DNA of 64,000 nucleotides from Mangrovimonas aestuarii (GTDB lineage Bacteria > Bacteroidota > Bacteroidia > Flavobacteriales > Flavobacteriaceae). The translations under genes and the position numbers were made by a program. Below the pieces are notes generated by a model, which ran no database searches, was not told the origin of the DNA, and saw only the letters and a program-made list of their open reading frames with translations. Where the stretch lies: NCBI RefSeq assembly GCF_028767185.1, contig NZ_JARACK010000001.1, positions 124,001 to 188,000 of the forward strand, given 5' to 3'. Shown here piece by piece: positions 55,852 to 64,000 of this stretch. Each line of letters opens with the position of its first letter. The stretch's first letter is position 1.

Positions 55852-56652
55852 ATGCTTGGTTTATGCAAAAAAATAAAATTGGATAATTTCAAATATGCCA
55901 TAGATCACTCTAAAACCTTAGTGACAACAATGGCCTTAATATTTTTTTGTCACTCTATTTTTAGTCAAGAAAAACCAACTGAAGAAAACGTTAGTATTCC
56001 AGAACCTTTAATGTTTGATCTAATTAGAGGTATGGGTCCCAAACAAGGAGAATTAGAAATTAATTCCTTAGCAGAATTCCCTTTGAATGATGCCTCTAAC
56101 CGAGGTGTGGATTGGGCTCCGGAAATAGAATATGCACTCTTTGATAATTTTGCTGTTGAATTAGAATTTCCTCTTAATAATTTTGATCTGGAAGCCTATA
56201 AAATGGCTATTCAATGGACTATCGGGACTTCTAAAAACAATAAATACATTCACGGTATTCAAGTTCTTGGTGAAAAGTACACTCACGATGACATCCTTGA
56301 GCTCAATTTTCTTTACGTTCCTGCTTATAGATTCAATGAAACTTGGAGCACTATTGGTTTGTTTGGAATTATGTTTGAATCTGGTGTCGATACTCCAAAA
56401 AAGAACTATACAATTGTCCTTAACGCTTCTATTTTTGCCAATATTAATAACAATACAGTCGTTGGAATAGAATTAAACAATACAAACGCTACGTTTCAGG
56501 AAATAGATGATAACAATATGGTATTACTTGTTTTACCTCAACTTCATTACGAATTTAACTGTGGTTTTTCATTACAATTTGGAATCGGTCCAAGGTTCAC
56601 CGAAAGTGAAACAAATGCTTCAGCTGTTTTAAGAGTAATCCAATCTTTTTAA
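55852..56652 (+). CDS. exported protein of unknown function (possible outer-membrane barrel)
   Basis: This 266-residue protein has an internal hydrophobic stretch LVTTMALIFFCHSIFSQ, so the signal peptide may begin at Met27 (55930) rather than at the annotated ATG. The mature chain has alternating strands (FAVELEFPLNNF, YTIVLNASIFANIN, GFSLQFGIGPRF) consistent with a small barrel. No family recognised. Confidence 0.7.
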   Translation: MLGLCKKIKLDNFKYAIDHSKTLVTTMALIFFCHSIFSQEKPTEENVSIPEPLMFDLIRGMGPKQGELEINSLAEFPLNDASNRGVDWAPEIEYALFDNFAVELEFPLNNFDLEAYKMAIQWTIGTSKNNKYIHGIQVLGEKYTHDDILELNFLYVPAYRFNETWSTIGLFGIMFESGVDTPKKNYTIVLNASIFANINNNTVVGIELNNTNATFQEIDDNNMVLLVLPQLHYEFNCGFSLQFGIGPRFTESETNASAVLRVIQSF

Positions 56653-57049
56653 AGATACCCTGACTGGTATTGGATTGCATTCCTGTTTTTTTTCTTTATT
56701 TAAATTAAGCATTACCCTTCCTTTAAATATTACACCTCTATCAAATATTTCACTTAACTATTCAATTTCATCCCACAAAAAAAAAACAAACACTTAAAAA
56801 ACAGGTTTTTACACACAAAAAGAAGCAAAGCGTGAAACTTTTTCATTAACTTTATTAAGTGTTCCTATAAGAAATTACTTCTAAAAAACTAATATAAATC
56901 ATATCGTCAACTAGGGTTCATTAGAATTCTTTTATTCCCAAAAAAATAAATTAACAGAATTTAACCTACAAAAGTCTATTTAATGTCAATATGAAAAAAC
57001 TGTTCAAAATGTAATAATTCCACTTCTATTTTTTTTAAAACACAATGTC
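56653..57049. other. 397-bp AT-rich gap without recognised features
   Basis: Contains poly-A and poly-T runs, an A-tract near 56777-56786, no repeat copy and no hairpin of note. No perfect TAnnTTTG box was seen before the M20 peptidase gene. Confidence 0.6.
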
Positions 57050-58615
57050 ATGTCAAACAAAACAAAATCGCCTTTCATGCTTTTGATTGCTTTAATATTA
57101 ATAAGTTGCAACCAACAAGCAGAACAACCCACTAAAGAAGAAAAACCTTCAGAAACTGTTAATCTAGACGACTTCACCTCAATGCAGATGACGGGTGTCG
57201 AGCAAATTACTGTTGATGTCGATTTGGATGGTGCCGTAAAACGCTTATCCAAAGCCATCACTTTCCCTACTATTTCCAATCAGGATAGAAACGACTTTGA
57301 CACCAAAGCATTTTTGGATTATCACAAATTTTTGGAAGAATCCTATCCTTTGGTGCACAAGACCTTAAAAAAAGAGGTGCTTGGAGACCCTCGACCTTAT
57401 AGTTTATTGTACACTTGGGAAGGTAAAGATCCAAGTTTACAGCCTGCATTGTTTTATGCACATGAAGACGTGGTGCCTGTGCCGGCAGATTCCAGAGATC
57501 AATGGGAAGTCGATCCTTTTGCCGGAACTGTAAAAGATGGGTACATCTGGGGTCGTGGTGTGTTGGATGATAAAAATCAAATCCATGCCATTTTAGAAGC
57601 AGCCGAAATGAAACTTAAAGAAGGTTGGCAACCCTCACGTACCATCTATTTTGTATTTGGCCAGGATGAAGAAGTGGGCGGTCCGGAAGGTGCAAAACAT
57701 ATTGCCGATGTATTGGAAGAGCGTGGTATCAAGCGTTTTGCTTACGTGATGGACGAATCCGCGCCATTAACACCTGGTATTTTTCCGGGAATTGAAGGGA
57801 ATACAGCCCTTATAGGCATTGCACAAAAGGGCTTCATTAGTCTGGAATTGAAAATGGAAGGGGTTGGCGGACATTCGTCTCAGCCACCTACTGAATCTAA
57901 TATTGGTATTTTGGCCGAAGCCATTACCAAATTGGAGGCAGCACAGTTTCCTTATCGCATACATCCTGCGGTGCGTTCCCAATACCGCTATATGGGACCA
58001 GAATTACCAGAAGAGCAACAGCCATTGTACGCTGCCGTTGCCTTTGGTAAAGACGATGAGATTACTCCGATGGAACAGAAATTTATCGATGTGATGTCGC
58101 AAAATCAGGTAACAAGGGCCATGTTGCATACCACCATTGCCGTATCCATGTTCAATGCAGGAGTCAAGGACAATGTGTTACCTCCGGCAGCTACGGCAGT
58201 TGTGAATTTCCGTCCTATGCCTGGTGATACGCCAGAAGTGATTATCCAACACGTAAAAGATGCCATCCAGGACGATCGGATTACGGTAAAGGATATTTCT
58301 GCTTCTACCCCTGCTACAAATATTGCAGAAGTAGGCAATCCCGCTTATAATATGCTGGAAAAAACCATTCGCCAAATCTGGGGAAATGACCTAATGGTCT
58401 CTCCTTTCTTTGTTATTGGCGGATCAGACTCCAAGCATTTTCAGGCACGTCCCTTTGCACCAGATGTATACACTATCACTGCTTTGCAATTGGAAAATAC
58501 CCAAGAATTCGAAGGGTTTCATGGAGTCAATGAACGAATTCTTGTTGAGGAATACGGTAAATCCATAGGCTTTTTCTACACCATATTTGATAATCTGGAT
58601 GATCTTAAAAAATAA
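57050..58615 (+). CDS. M20 family metallopeptidase lipoprotein
   Basis: This 521-residue protein has a lipobox at Cys20 (LILISC). The M20 core follows: HEDVVPVP with metal His, GYIWGRGVLDDKNQ with Asp, FGQDEEVGG with catalytic Glu and metal Glu, GGHSSQPP in the lid domain and GGSDSKHF near the end. Members cleave dipeptides or N-acyl amino acids. It is anchored at the membrane and leads a hydrolase cluster. Confidence 0.94.
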   Translation: MSNKTKSPFMLLIALILISCNQQAEQPTKEEKPSETVNLDDFTSMQMTGVEQITVDVDLDGAVKRLSKAITFPTISNQDRNDFDTKAFLDYHKFLEESYPLVHKTLKKEVLGDPRPYSLLYTWEGKDPSLQPALFYAHEDVVPVPADSRDQWEVDPFAGTVKDGYIWGRGVLDDKNQIHAILEAAEMKLKEGWQPSRTIYFVFGQDEEVGGPEGAKHIADVLEERGIKRFAYVMDESAPLTPGIFPGIEGNTALIGIAQKGFISLELKMEGVGGHSSQPPTESNIGILAEAITKLEAAQFPYRIHPAVRSQYRYMGPELPEEQQPLYAAVAFGKDDEITPMEQKFIDVMSQNQVTRAMLHTTIAVSMFNAGVKDNVLPPAATAVVNFRPMPGDTPEVIIQHVKDAIQDDRITVKDISASTPATNIAEVGNPAYNMLEKTIRQIWGNDLMVSPFFVIGGSDSKHFQARPFAPDVYTITALQLENTQEFEGFHGVNERILVEEYGKSIGFFYTIFDNLDDLKK

Positions 58616-58643
58616 ATCTCATTGCTATTAATCATTATTTATT

Positions 58644-59987
58644 ATGAATAACAACAAATTAAACTTAGTCTTATTAATGCTTTTCTTTAGCTTAATGACT
58701 TTTAGTCAACAAAAGCAAACATCATCCATACTTATTAAAAACGCCAATGTATTTGATGGCGTGAACGAAAAACTCATTGAAGGTACCGATATTCTGATTG
58801 AAGAAAATCTCGTAAAACAGATTGGCAATAGTCTTAAAGCACCAAAAGGTGCCGAAATAATTGATGCTGAAGGTAGAACAGTCATACCAGGACTAATTGA
58901 TGTGCACTGGCATACTACCTATGCGTATACACCTGCGACGGTTTTAATGATGAATCAAGGCGATATGGTTGAGGTGGGCGTAAGAAGTATGACTGGTGCA
59001 AAAGAAACGCTGATGCGTGGTTTTACCACAGTGAGAGATCCGGGTGGCAACCCGTTTACAATCAAGAAACTCATCGATGCGGGAGAATATCCGGGACATC
59101 GAATCCTTCCGTCCGGTCCATTTATGAGCCAAACTTCAGGTCATGCAGATTTCCACAATGTATTTGCCGAGAATCCAAGAAATTCAACCTCGGAGTTGAG
59201 CTACTGGGAAAAGAACATGATGGCCATGATTTCGGATGGGGTACCTGACGTACGCAAGCGAACGAGAGAAATCCTGAAGTACGGTGCCACACAGATTAAG
59301 ATTACGGCTGGTGGAGGCGTTTCGTCTCAATACGATCCACTTGACGTTAGTGAATATTCGTTGGATGAGATCAAAGCTGCCGTGGAAGAGGCCGAGAATT
59401 TCAACACATATGTTCTTGCCCACGTAATGACCGATCGAGGTATACGAAACGCTATTGAAGGCGGGGTCAAGTGCATCGAACATGGGTTCTTCGCTTCCGA
59501 TGAAACTCTTAAGCTAATGAAAGAAAAAGATATTTGGTTGAGCCCGCAAGCCATGTTTGAAGAGGACATGCAATGGGCCAGCCCGGTTAGCGAAAGAAAA
59601 TGGAAACAAGTCACGGATGCAGTAGATAACGTTTACAAAAAGGCAAGGGAAATTGGCGTAAATGTTGCATTCGGAACCGATCAATTAATGGACCCTTCAA
59701 AAGCCTGGCAACAAAGCCTTTATTTGGTAAGAATGGGTACTTGGTTTACGAATTATGAAGTAATGAAAATGGTCACCTCTGAAAATGCACGCCTCTTGGA
59801 ATTAAGTGGCCCTCGTCATCCTTACCAGGAAGGCCCTTTGGGCAAAATTGTTGAAGGAGCCTATGCCGATATGATTATCGTGGATGGCAATCCCTTAAAA
59901 AATCTTGATTTAGTAGGAGATCCTGAGAAAAATTTTGTGGTAATCATGAAAGACGGAAAAGTGTACAAAAACACAATTAATAAATAA
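58644..59987 (+). CDS. exported amidohydrolase, first of three tandem paralogues
   Basis: This 447-residue protein has a signal peptide (LVLLMLFFSLMTFSQ) and the amidohydrolase metal ligands: VIPGLIDVHWHTT (HxH), ATQIKITAGGGVSS (carboxylated Lys candidate), VLAHVMTD, CIEHGFF and FGTDQLM (catalytic Asp). The N-terminal strand VIPGLIDVH and GVNEKLIEG resemble imidazolonepropionase-like and Xaa-Pro dipeptidase-like amidohydrolases. It follows the M20 gene by 28 bp. Confidence 0.94.
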   Translation: MNNNKLNLVLLMLFFSLMTFSQQKQTSSILIKNANVFDGVNEKLIEGTDILIEENLVKQIGNSLKAPKGAEIIDAEGRTVIPGLIDVHWHTTYAYTPATVLMMNQGDMVEVGVRSMTGAKETLMRGFTTVRDPGGNPFTIKKLIDAGEYPGHRILPSGPFMSQTSGHADFHNVFAENPRNSTSELSYWEKNMMAMISDGVPDVRKRTREILKYGATQIKITAGGGVSSQYDPLDVSEYSLDEIKAAVEEAENFNTYVLAHVMTDRGIRNAIEGGVKCIEHGFFASDETLKLMKEKDIWLSPQAMFEEDMQWASPVSERKWKQVTDAVDNVYKKAREIGVNVAFGTDQLMDPSKAWQQSLYLVRMGTWFTNYEVMKMVTSENARLLELSGPRHPYQEGPLGKIVEGAYADMIIVDGNPLKNLDLVGDPEKNFVVIMKDGKVYKNTINK

Positions 59988-60048
59988 TATCAAAAAGCTC
60001 TCTTATTAAGAGGTTATTTAACACTACTAATGAATAATTTTTAATACT

Positions 60049-61383
60049 ATGAAAAAAATAGCTCGTTTACTGTTTATTGCTGTCACTATTGTGACTATGA
60101 GTTTAACTTCTTATAGTCAAGACATCAAAAAAAACACTCTAATCACCAATGCCAAAATCTTTGATGGCGTTAATGAAAAATTGATTGTTGGCGATATTCT
60201 TATCGAAAACAATTTAATCAAGACTATTGGGGCTTCTATAAAAGCGCCCAAAGGCGCCGATATAATAGACGCTCAAGGTAAAACTGTCATTCCTGGCCTC
60301 GTCGATGCCCACTGGCATACTACCTACGCCTACACTCCTGCAGCAGTATTGTTTCTGAACCAAGGGGATATGGCTGAGGTTGCCATTCGAAGTATGACAG
60401 GAGCCGAGAAAACCCTGCTACGTGGTTTTACAACGGTTAGAGATCCAGGTGGAAATCCCTTCGCCATCAAAAAATTGATTGATGCCGGAGAATATCCGGG
60501 CCACCGAATTCTTCCCTCTGGGCCATTCATGAGCCCAACCTCAGGTCATGCTGATTATTACGGAAGAAGCGAAGTGCCCAGAGATAAATCCTACACCAAT
60601 TATTGGGAGCGAAATTGGATGGCAATGACCTCGGACGGAGTAGATGAAGTTAGGCTAAGAACTCGAGACATCTTAAAGATGGGTGCCACACAAATAAAGA
60701 TCACAACCGGTGGTGGAGTAGCTTCAGAATTCGACCCCCTAGATGTAACCGAGTATTCTACTGATGAAATAAAAGCGGTGGTAGAAGAAGCTACCAATTA
60801 TAACACTTATGTAACCTCACATGTATATACAGATGAGGGAGTACGAAAATCCATAGAAGCAGGTGTAATGTGTATTGAACATGGTTTTTTTGTAACCGAA
60901 GAAACCTTGAAGTTAATGAAGGAAAAAGGTGCCTGGCTTTCACTTCAACCGGTCTTTGTAGATGATATGACTTGGGACAATCCTTTAAGTCAAACCAAAT
61001 TCGAAGGTATTGTAGAAGCTATTGACAAAGTATTTCCACTGGCTAAAAAAGTAGGTGTAAATATTGCGGTTGGTAAAGACCATCTTTTTGGTCCTGATAC
61101 AGCCATTCAACAAAACGAATATGTGGTTCGCTTAGGGAAATGGTTTACTCCATATGAGGCCTTGAAAATATATACCTCTGAAAACGCACGATTACTGGAA
61201 ATGAGTGGGCCACGTCACCCCTACCAAGAAGGTCCTTTAGGGGTTGTTAAAGAAGGAGCCTATGCCGATTTAATCATTGTGGATGGTAACCCTCTTGATA
61301 AGCTTGAATTAATCGGGGATCCGGAAAAGAACTTCGTTGTCATCATGAAGGATGGTAAAGTTTATAAAAACACTTTAAACTAA
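60049..61383 (+). CDS. exported amidohydrolase, second of three tandem paralogues
   Basis: This 444-residue protein has a signal peptide (IARLLFIAVTIVTMSLTSYSQ). All metal motifs are present: LVDAHWHTT, TQIKITTGGGVAS, VTSHVYTD, CIEHGFF and an AVGKDHLFG catalytic Asp loop with Lys instead of Thr in front of the Asp. Very similar to the first copy, with blocks such as LRGFTTVRDPGGNPF shared. A 61-bp gap with a weak CTCTTA/TAAGAG hairpin separates them. Confidence 0.94.
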   Translation: MKKIARLLFIAVTIVTMSLTSYSQDIKKNTLITNAKIFDGVNEKLIVGDILIENNLIKTIGASIKAPKGADIIDAQGKTVIPGLVDAHWHTTYAYTPAAVLFLNQGDMAEVAIRSMTGAEKTLLRGFTTVRDPGGNPFAIKKLIDAGEYPGHRILPSGPFMSPTSGHADYYGRSEVPRDKSYTNYWERNWMAMTSDGVDEVRLRTRDILKMGATQIKITTGGGVASEFDPLDVTEYSTDEIKAVVEEATNYNTYVTSHVYTDEGVRKSIEAGVMCIEHGFFVTEETLKLMKEKGAWLSLQPVFVDDMTWDNPLSQTKFEGIVEAIDKVFPLAKKVGVNIAVGKDHLFGPDTAIQQNEYVVRLGKWFTPYEALKIYTSENARLLEMSGPRHPYQEGPLGVVKEGAYADLIIVDGNPLDKLELIGDPEKNFVVIMKDGKVYKNTLN

Positions 61384-61390
61384 AATTATT

Positions 61391-62722
61391 ATGAAACCAT
61401 TATTTAAACTATTCCTAGCTGTAATTCTAATGGCCGTGGGGTTGACCTCTTATGGTCAGGATAAAGCATCAGTAACCCTCATCAAAAATGCCAAGATCTT
61501 TGATGGTGTCAATGAAAAATTAATCGATGGCGATGTGCTTATTGAAAACAATTTGATTAAGCAAGTAGGTGGCAGTATTAAAGCCCCTAAAGGTGCTACT
61601 GTCATAAACGCAGAGGGGAAAACCGTTATCCCAGGACTTATTGATGTGCATTGGCACATGGCCTTGGCCGAGCTGCCCATGAGTTTTGTTCTTTCTGGAG
61701 ATGCTTTTGAAGTCGGAATAATAAGTACTCTTGCCTCCCCCAAAACCTTAATGCGAGGTTTTACTACTGTAAGAGATATGGGAGGAAATGTATTTAGTCT
61801 CAAAAGGTTGATTGATGAAGGATTAGTGGTTGGGCCACGTATTTTGCCCTCTGGTCCCATGATTAGCCAGACCGGTGGCCATTTTGACTACAGACTTATC
61901 AATCAAATACCCGATAGAATTGGCAACATGTCTTATTGGGAAGAGGTTGGTATGACTGCCATCGCTGATGGAGAGGCAGAAGCTCGTAAGCGCACCCGTG
62001 AAGCATTTATGATGGGGGCTACTCAAATAAAGATTGCAGGGGGCGGTGGCGTTGCTTCCCATTATGACCCAATTGATGTTCGCCAGTATTCGCTGGAAGA
62101 AATGAAGGCCATTGTTGACGTTGCAAATAGCTACAATAGTTATGTAGGAGCTCACATCTTTACGGACGACGCCATACAAACGGCGGTAAAAGCTGGAGTT
62201 AAAAGCATTGAACATGGGATGCTTATGGGCCGTGAAACACTTCAGATGATGAAAGATAATGATGTATGGTTGAGCACACAGCCCATTTTGAACGATGAGG
62301 ATGCGGATGTATTTCCTAACGAAGAGTCCAACAGGAAGTTTGCAGAGGTAACAAAAGGAACGGATAACGTTTACAAGCTTGCAAAAGAAATAGGCGTGAA
62401 TATGGCTTACGGAACAGATTTATTTATGAGTGCAGAGGCTGCTGCCAAGCAGGGGAAATTACTTGCTAAGCTAACACGTTGGTTCACCCCATATGAAGCA
62501 TTAAAGATGGCAACCTCAGAAAATGCTAGAATGATGGAATTATCGGGTCCAAGACATCCCTATAAGGAAGGTCCTTTGGGAGTAATTAAACAAGGAGCCT
62601 ATGCTGATTTAATTATTGTGAATGGTAATCCTTTGAAAGATTTGAACTTAGTAGCCGATCCTGAAAACAACTTTGTGCTTATCATGAAAGACGGAAAAAT
62701 TTATAAAAACATCATTGACTAA
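61391..62722 (+). CDS. exported amidohydrolase, third of three tandem paralogues
   Basis: This 443-residue protein has a signal peptide (LFKLFLAVILMAVGLTSYGQ) and complete ligands: LIDVHWHMA, TQIKIAGGGGVAS, VGAHIFTD, SIEHGML and AYGTDLFM. It is more diverged in the substrate-side loops (FVLSGDAFEVGIIS instead of VLMMNQGDMVEVGV), which suggests a different specificity. It starts 7 bp after the second copy, so all are one transcript. Confidence 0.94.
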   Translation: MKPLFKLFLAVILMAVGLTSYGQDKASVTLIKNAKIFDGVNEKLIDGDVLIENNLIKQVGGSIKAPKGATVINAEGKTVIPGLIDVHWHMALAELPMSFVLSGDAFEVGIISTLASPKTLMRGFTTVRDMGGNVFSLKRLIDEGLVVGPRILPSGPMISQTGGHFDYRLINQIPDRIGNMSYWEEVGMTAIADGEAEARKRTREAFMMGATQIKIAGGGGVASHYDPIDVRQYSLEEMKAIVDVANSYNSYVGAHIFTDDAIQTAVKAGVKSIEHGMLMGRETLQMMKDNDVWLSTQPILNDEDADVFPNEESNRKFAEVTKGTDNVYKLAKEIGVNMAYGTDLFMSAEAAAKQGKLLAKLTRWFTPYEALKMATSENARMMELSGPRHPYKEGPLGVIKQGAYADLIIVNGNPLKDLNLVADPENNFVLIMKDGKIYKNIID

Positions 62723-62729
62723 CATTATC

Positions 62730-64000
62730 ATGATACTATACCAACAGCTTATAAATTCTAAAGGTCTTTCATGGCTTGTTATACTGTGCCTTTTTAGTAT
62801 GACATTGTTAACAAGTTGTGGCGATAAGACTAATGATACAAATACAGAATCGAAGGTCTCTTCTGAAACTTTATTTGACTTAGTCATTCTTAATGGCCGT
62901 GTGATGGATCCCGAAACGGGTCTAGATGCAGTAAGTAACGTTGGTATTAAAGAAGGGGTTATTCAATTGATAACTGAAGAGTCAATCTCTGGAAAAGAAA
63001 CCATTGATGCTACGGGACATGTAGTTGCGCCAGGGTTTATTGATATTCATTCACATATTTCCGATTTCCCATTTGGCCAAAAATTAAGTCTTCGAGATGG
63101 GGTAACAACACCTCTTGATATGGAAGCGGGTGCTTATCCGGTAGAGGCTTGGTATGCTAAATTGGAGGGGAAATCTCAAACAAATTATGGTGCTGCCGTA
63201 TCGGCTGCGGCAGTGAGGGAAATTCTGGCAAACCCGGATTACAAATCTAATACAGCTTCTATACTTCTGGATGCATTTGACCCCCATAACGAAAGCGGTT
63301 TCAGTATGTCGCTAACAAACTTTCTTCCTACTCCGGCGCAAATTGATGAAATGGAAGCAATGCTTGCAGAAGGGATTGGGCAGGGCGCGCTGGGTCTGGG
63401 TGCAGTACCGGGTTATATGACAAGAGGTACTACGAGTCAGGAAACAATGATGTGGCAAAGGTTAATAGGAAAACACAACCTTACAACCGTTCTGCATGGT
63501 AGGTTTTCCAGTCAACAACCACCAACTACCGGCATTTTAGGGACTCAAGAATTCTTGGCCAATGCAGCGGCCTATGGTGGTGGTTTATACGTGAGTCATA
63601 TTCACCAGCAAGCTTTAGGTTTAACTCCATCGGCCATAGACTTAGTTGAAGCCTGTAAAAATAATGGATTGAAGACAGTTGCCGCCATTTATCCCTACTG
63701 GCAAGGGGCTTCAGTAGTGGGTGCCGACTATCTCCAGCCTGAAAACTATCAAAGAAATATGGGACGCAGCTATGAAGATATTATAGAGGTTGCTACCATG
63801 AAACCGCTTACCAAAGAACGTTATGAAAAGTTAATAAAAACCCAGCCTGGAGCGTCTATTATCTTTGGTGGAGTTGGCGAAGAACTTATGCTTGAAGCTT
63901 TAGCGGATCCCAGGACCATGATAGAGTCTGATGCCGCACCTTTGACTAATTCTGAAACGGGTGAGTTGGCTCTTGAATGGGATAGTCCTTATGAAAGCCT
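62730..64000 (+). CDS. D-aminoacylase-like amidohydrolase lipoprotein, 3' truncated by the window end
   Basis: The frame is open from ATG 62730 to the window end, 423 codons seen. It has a lipobox at Cys30 (MTLLTSC) and the amidohydrolase opening FDLVILNGRVMDPETGLDAV. GFIDIHSHISD carries an HxH pair, then VLHGRFSS and VSHIHQQ supply further His residues. The overall layout matches N-acyl-D-amino-acid deacylases. It starts 7 bp after the third amidohydrolase, so it belongs to the same operon. The catalytic end lies outside the window. Confidence 0.9.
   Translation, partial: MILYQQLINSKGLSWLVILCLFSMTLLTSCGDKTNDTNTESKVSSETLFDLVILNGRVMDPETGLDAVSNVGIKEGVIQLITEESISGKETIDATGHVVAPGFIDIHSHISDFPFGQKLSLRDGVTTPLDMEAGAYPVEAWYAKLEGKSQTNYGAAVSAAAVREILANPDYKSNTASILLDAFDPHNESGFSMSLTNFLPTPAQIDEMEAMLAEGIGQGALGLGAVPGYMTRGTTSQETMMWQRLIGKHNLTTVLHGRFSSQQPPTTGILGTQEFLANAAAYGGGLYVSHIHQQALGLTPSAIDLVEACKNNGLKTVAAIYPYWQGASVVGADYLQPENYQRNMGRSYEDIIEVATMKPLTKERYEKLIKTQPGASIIFGGVGEELMLEALADPRTMIESDAAPLTNSETGELALEWDSPYES

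Noticed and set aside
1-64000. CRISPR arrays, tRNA or rRNA genes.
   Set aside because: No regular short direct repeats with unique spacers and no recognisable tRNA or rRNA sequence were found on reading the gaps; the repeats present are long, degenerate and dispersed.

Overview
The window looks like the chromosome of a marine or environmental member of the Flavobacteriaceae (Bacteroidota). The evidence is an AT-rich base composition, TAnnTTTG -7 promoter boxes, a type IX secretion C-terminal sorting domain, a DUF6090 protein, a calcineurin/outer-membrane-barrel fusion, many lipoproteins with short lipoboxes, and no rRNA or tRNA genes. Most genes are ordinary flavobacterial housekeeping or envelope genes.

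Region 1 (1-8 kb) holds a P-loop protein, a methyltransferase, a DUF985 cupin and a yeast-type cytosine deaminase. A tightly overlapping operon follows: an NRAMP-like transporter with a mutated metal-binding triad, then 5-oxoprolinase subunits pxpA, pxpB and pxpC. A convergent SLC13/RCK permease shares its stop codon region with pxpC. Region 2 (8-22.5 kb) has a lipoprotein, the wreck of a two-component system (truncated receiver plus histidine kinase C-terminus), two MscS-type channels with small genes between them, a complete RND efflux operon (adaptor, pump, outer-membrane factor), a TPR lipoprotein and a fibronectin-like lipoprotein.

Region 3 (22.6-49.3 kb) is accessory in character. It holds a small-molecule kinase, glpD, a nitroreductase, two zinc-less quinone oxidoreductase-type proteins, a three-gene operon (HD-PycTM, a large possible GAF protein, metallophosphoesterase-barrel), a fasciclin lipoprotein, an operon of transglutaminase-7TM, ATP-grasp ligase and barrel protein, and an AraC/OsmC pair. 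Its intergenic gaps contain at least 13 full or partial copies of one approximately 165-bp repeat with GGTTCTGTCGC / GCGACAGAACC ends. Every copy whose orientation can be read points the same way. No copy was seen in the flanking 38 kb. The same region has long imperfect palindromes just before ORF starts (possible integron-cassette-like boundaries), a 93-bp near-identical direct repeat 4.8 kb apart, and a YafY/WYL regulator fragment.

Region 4 (49.3-64 kb) holds a PCMD lipoprotein with a barrel protein, a TPR/HTH membrane regulator next to a ten-repeat BNR protein with a T9SS sorting domain, and an exported hydrolase cluster. That cluster has an M20 peptidase, three tandem paralogous amidohydrolases and the start of a D-aminoacylase-like lipoprotein that runs off the end. 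Together these probably process peptides or N-acyl/cyclic amino-acid derivatives in the periplasm.
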